Shown here: positions 21,880-22,162 of the stretch, piece by piece
How positions within the stretch are numbered: the stretch's first letter is position 1
Layout of the letters: the number at the start of each line of letters is the position of its first letter
IMG/VR virus record: IMGVR_UViG_3300043803_000215
Coordinates: 1-22,162 of that record
Source: a virus
Length of the DNA stretch: 22,162 nt
Reading direction: 5' to 3' (one strand)
The notes under the pieces: generated by a model
The model's database searches: none
What the model saw: only the letters and a program-made list of their open reading frames with translations
What the model was told of the DNA's origin: nothing
Position numbers and translations under genes: made by a program

Positions 21880-21889
21880 AGAACTATGA
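21764..21889 (+). CDS. 41-residue small protein
   Basis: MKTYKVTMRDKSFKIVKAYD, then RHHAFLMVDRWIGLILKIEEL. The strand-like start (KTYKVTM) with K/R-rich turns and a C-terminal helix looks like a natural small alpha/beta protein. It begins after AAAAAAATG, an A-rich start, and ends in an ATGA overlap with the next gene, the same coupling used through the cluster. I recognise no family. This frame is more convincing than the overlapping one from 21673. Confidence 0.6.
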   Translation: MKTYKVTMRDKSFKIVKAYDRHHAFLMVDRWIGLILKIEEL

Positions 21890-22107
21890 CACCGAAAGAG
21901 AAAGCAAAAGAGTTAGTAGATACCTATAGGATAATGCTAATGAACAGTGATACTGAATGTGGTGAAGAGATACTATGTACTGTGATAGCTAAGTACTGTG
22001 CATTGATTGCAGTTGATGAGATAATTAAAGCAATGGACAATGTTATGTTACCTAATCCATTTAAGCAATATTGGAACAAAGTTAAACAAGAAATACAATC
22101 ACTATGA
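21886..22107 (+). CDS. Small conserved phage protein, helical
   Basis: 73 residues: MTPKEKAKELVDTYRIML, then CTVIAKYCALIAVDEIIKAM and FKQYWNKVKQEIQSL. I have the impression that this pattern (MTPKEKA-x-ELV, AKYCALIAVDEII, YW-x-x-VKQEI) is widespread in small proteins of Bacteroidota phages; its function is unknown. It is probably a helical bundle. It couples by ATGA on both sides and so belongs to the same operon from P2. Confidence 0.7.
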   Translation: MTPKEKAKELVDTYRIMLMNSDTECGEEILCTVIAKYCALIAVDEIIKAMDNVMLPNPFKQYWNKVKQEIQSL

Positions 22108-22162
22108 CAGCAACACACAGAGTATGGTTAGAAGACTCAGTAGAAGAGCTAGGTGGCTTTTG
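22104..22162 (+). CDS. Start of the next gene, cut by the window edge
   Basis: The ATG at 22104 overlaps the preceding stop (ATGA) and the frame reads MTATHRVWLEDSVEELGGF to the end of the window without a stop. Nineteen full codons are visible, too little for a function. The coupling matches the other genes in this cluster. Confidence 0.5.
   Translation, partial: MTATHRVWLEDSVEELGGF

Noticed and set aside
22092-22106. AATACAATCACTATG before the last partial gene
   Set aside because: It shares only TACAAT and the ATG with the motif, and lies within coding sequence of a gene already coupled by ATGA.
1-22162. tRNA genes, CRISPR arrays, insertion sequences, integrase or attachment sites
   Set aside because: I looked for cloverleaf-like segments, regular spaced repeats, transposase motifs and recombinase motifs and found none that I could support.

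Overview
The window is a stretch of a tailed (siphovirus-type) phage or prophage genome that most likely infects a member of the Bacteroidota, probably a flavobacterium or relative. The evidence is: AT-rich DNA; start codons preceded by A-rich sequence instead of Shine-Dalgarno sites; promoters of the Bacteroidota form (TTTG, 19 bp, TAnnTTTG); and proteins of types seen mainly in Bacteroidota phages (DUF3127, the GALSSADWSTFNGKL fibre motif, a DUF1566 receptor-binding protein, an XkdF-like protease-scaffold). No integrase, repressor, tRNA, CRISPR array or insertion sequence is visible, so lytic or temperate lifestyle cannot be decided. No stretch over 300 bp lacks a gene; the longest gap is 176 bp (21076-21251).

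Layout. 1-1600: small accessory genes (DUF3127 protein, membrane peptides, HTH protein), then a sigma-factor-like protein at 1067-1597. 1602-3481: an unknown small protein, the small terminase and the large terminase. 3511-10750: tail tip/baseplate proteins, tape measure and a small tail-completion-like protein. 10763-13670: tail fibre, C-type-lectin-like receptor-binding protein and two small proteins. 13659-14910: two related genes on the minus strand, probable tail assembly chaperones. 14955-17440: protease-scaffold, major capsid, tail tube. 17526-19734: unknown small protein, portal, head-tail adaptor. 19734-21075: lysis block (coiled-coil membrane protein, holin-like protein, tiny membrane peptide, endolysin, and a cationic repeat protein). 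21076-21251: control region with two host-type promoters, a terminator and a possible small RNA. 21252-22162: a tightly overlapping cluster of very small genes, the last cut by the window edge.

The most interesting signal is a 15-bp motif, TACAATATAGGTATG, repeated five times with at most one or two changes. It sits just before each structural module (1575, 3499, 10751, 14943, 17514). In four copies its last three bases are the start codon of the next gene. One copy follows a strong terminator and another lies in a divergent gap, both places where a new promoter is needed. I infer that it is a phage-specific late promoter, read by the sigma-like protein encoded here, and that it may give leaderless mRNAs. 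In the divergent gap at 14911-14954 a host-type promoter faces the other way and overlaps the presumed upstream element of the phage motif, which suggests a switch.

The gene order is also unusual: portal lies after capsid and tail tube, about 14 kb from the large terminase, and the chaperone-like pair runs against all other genes.
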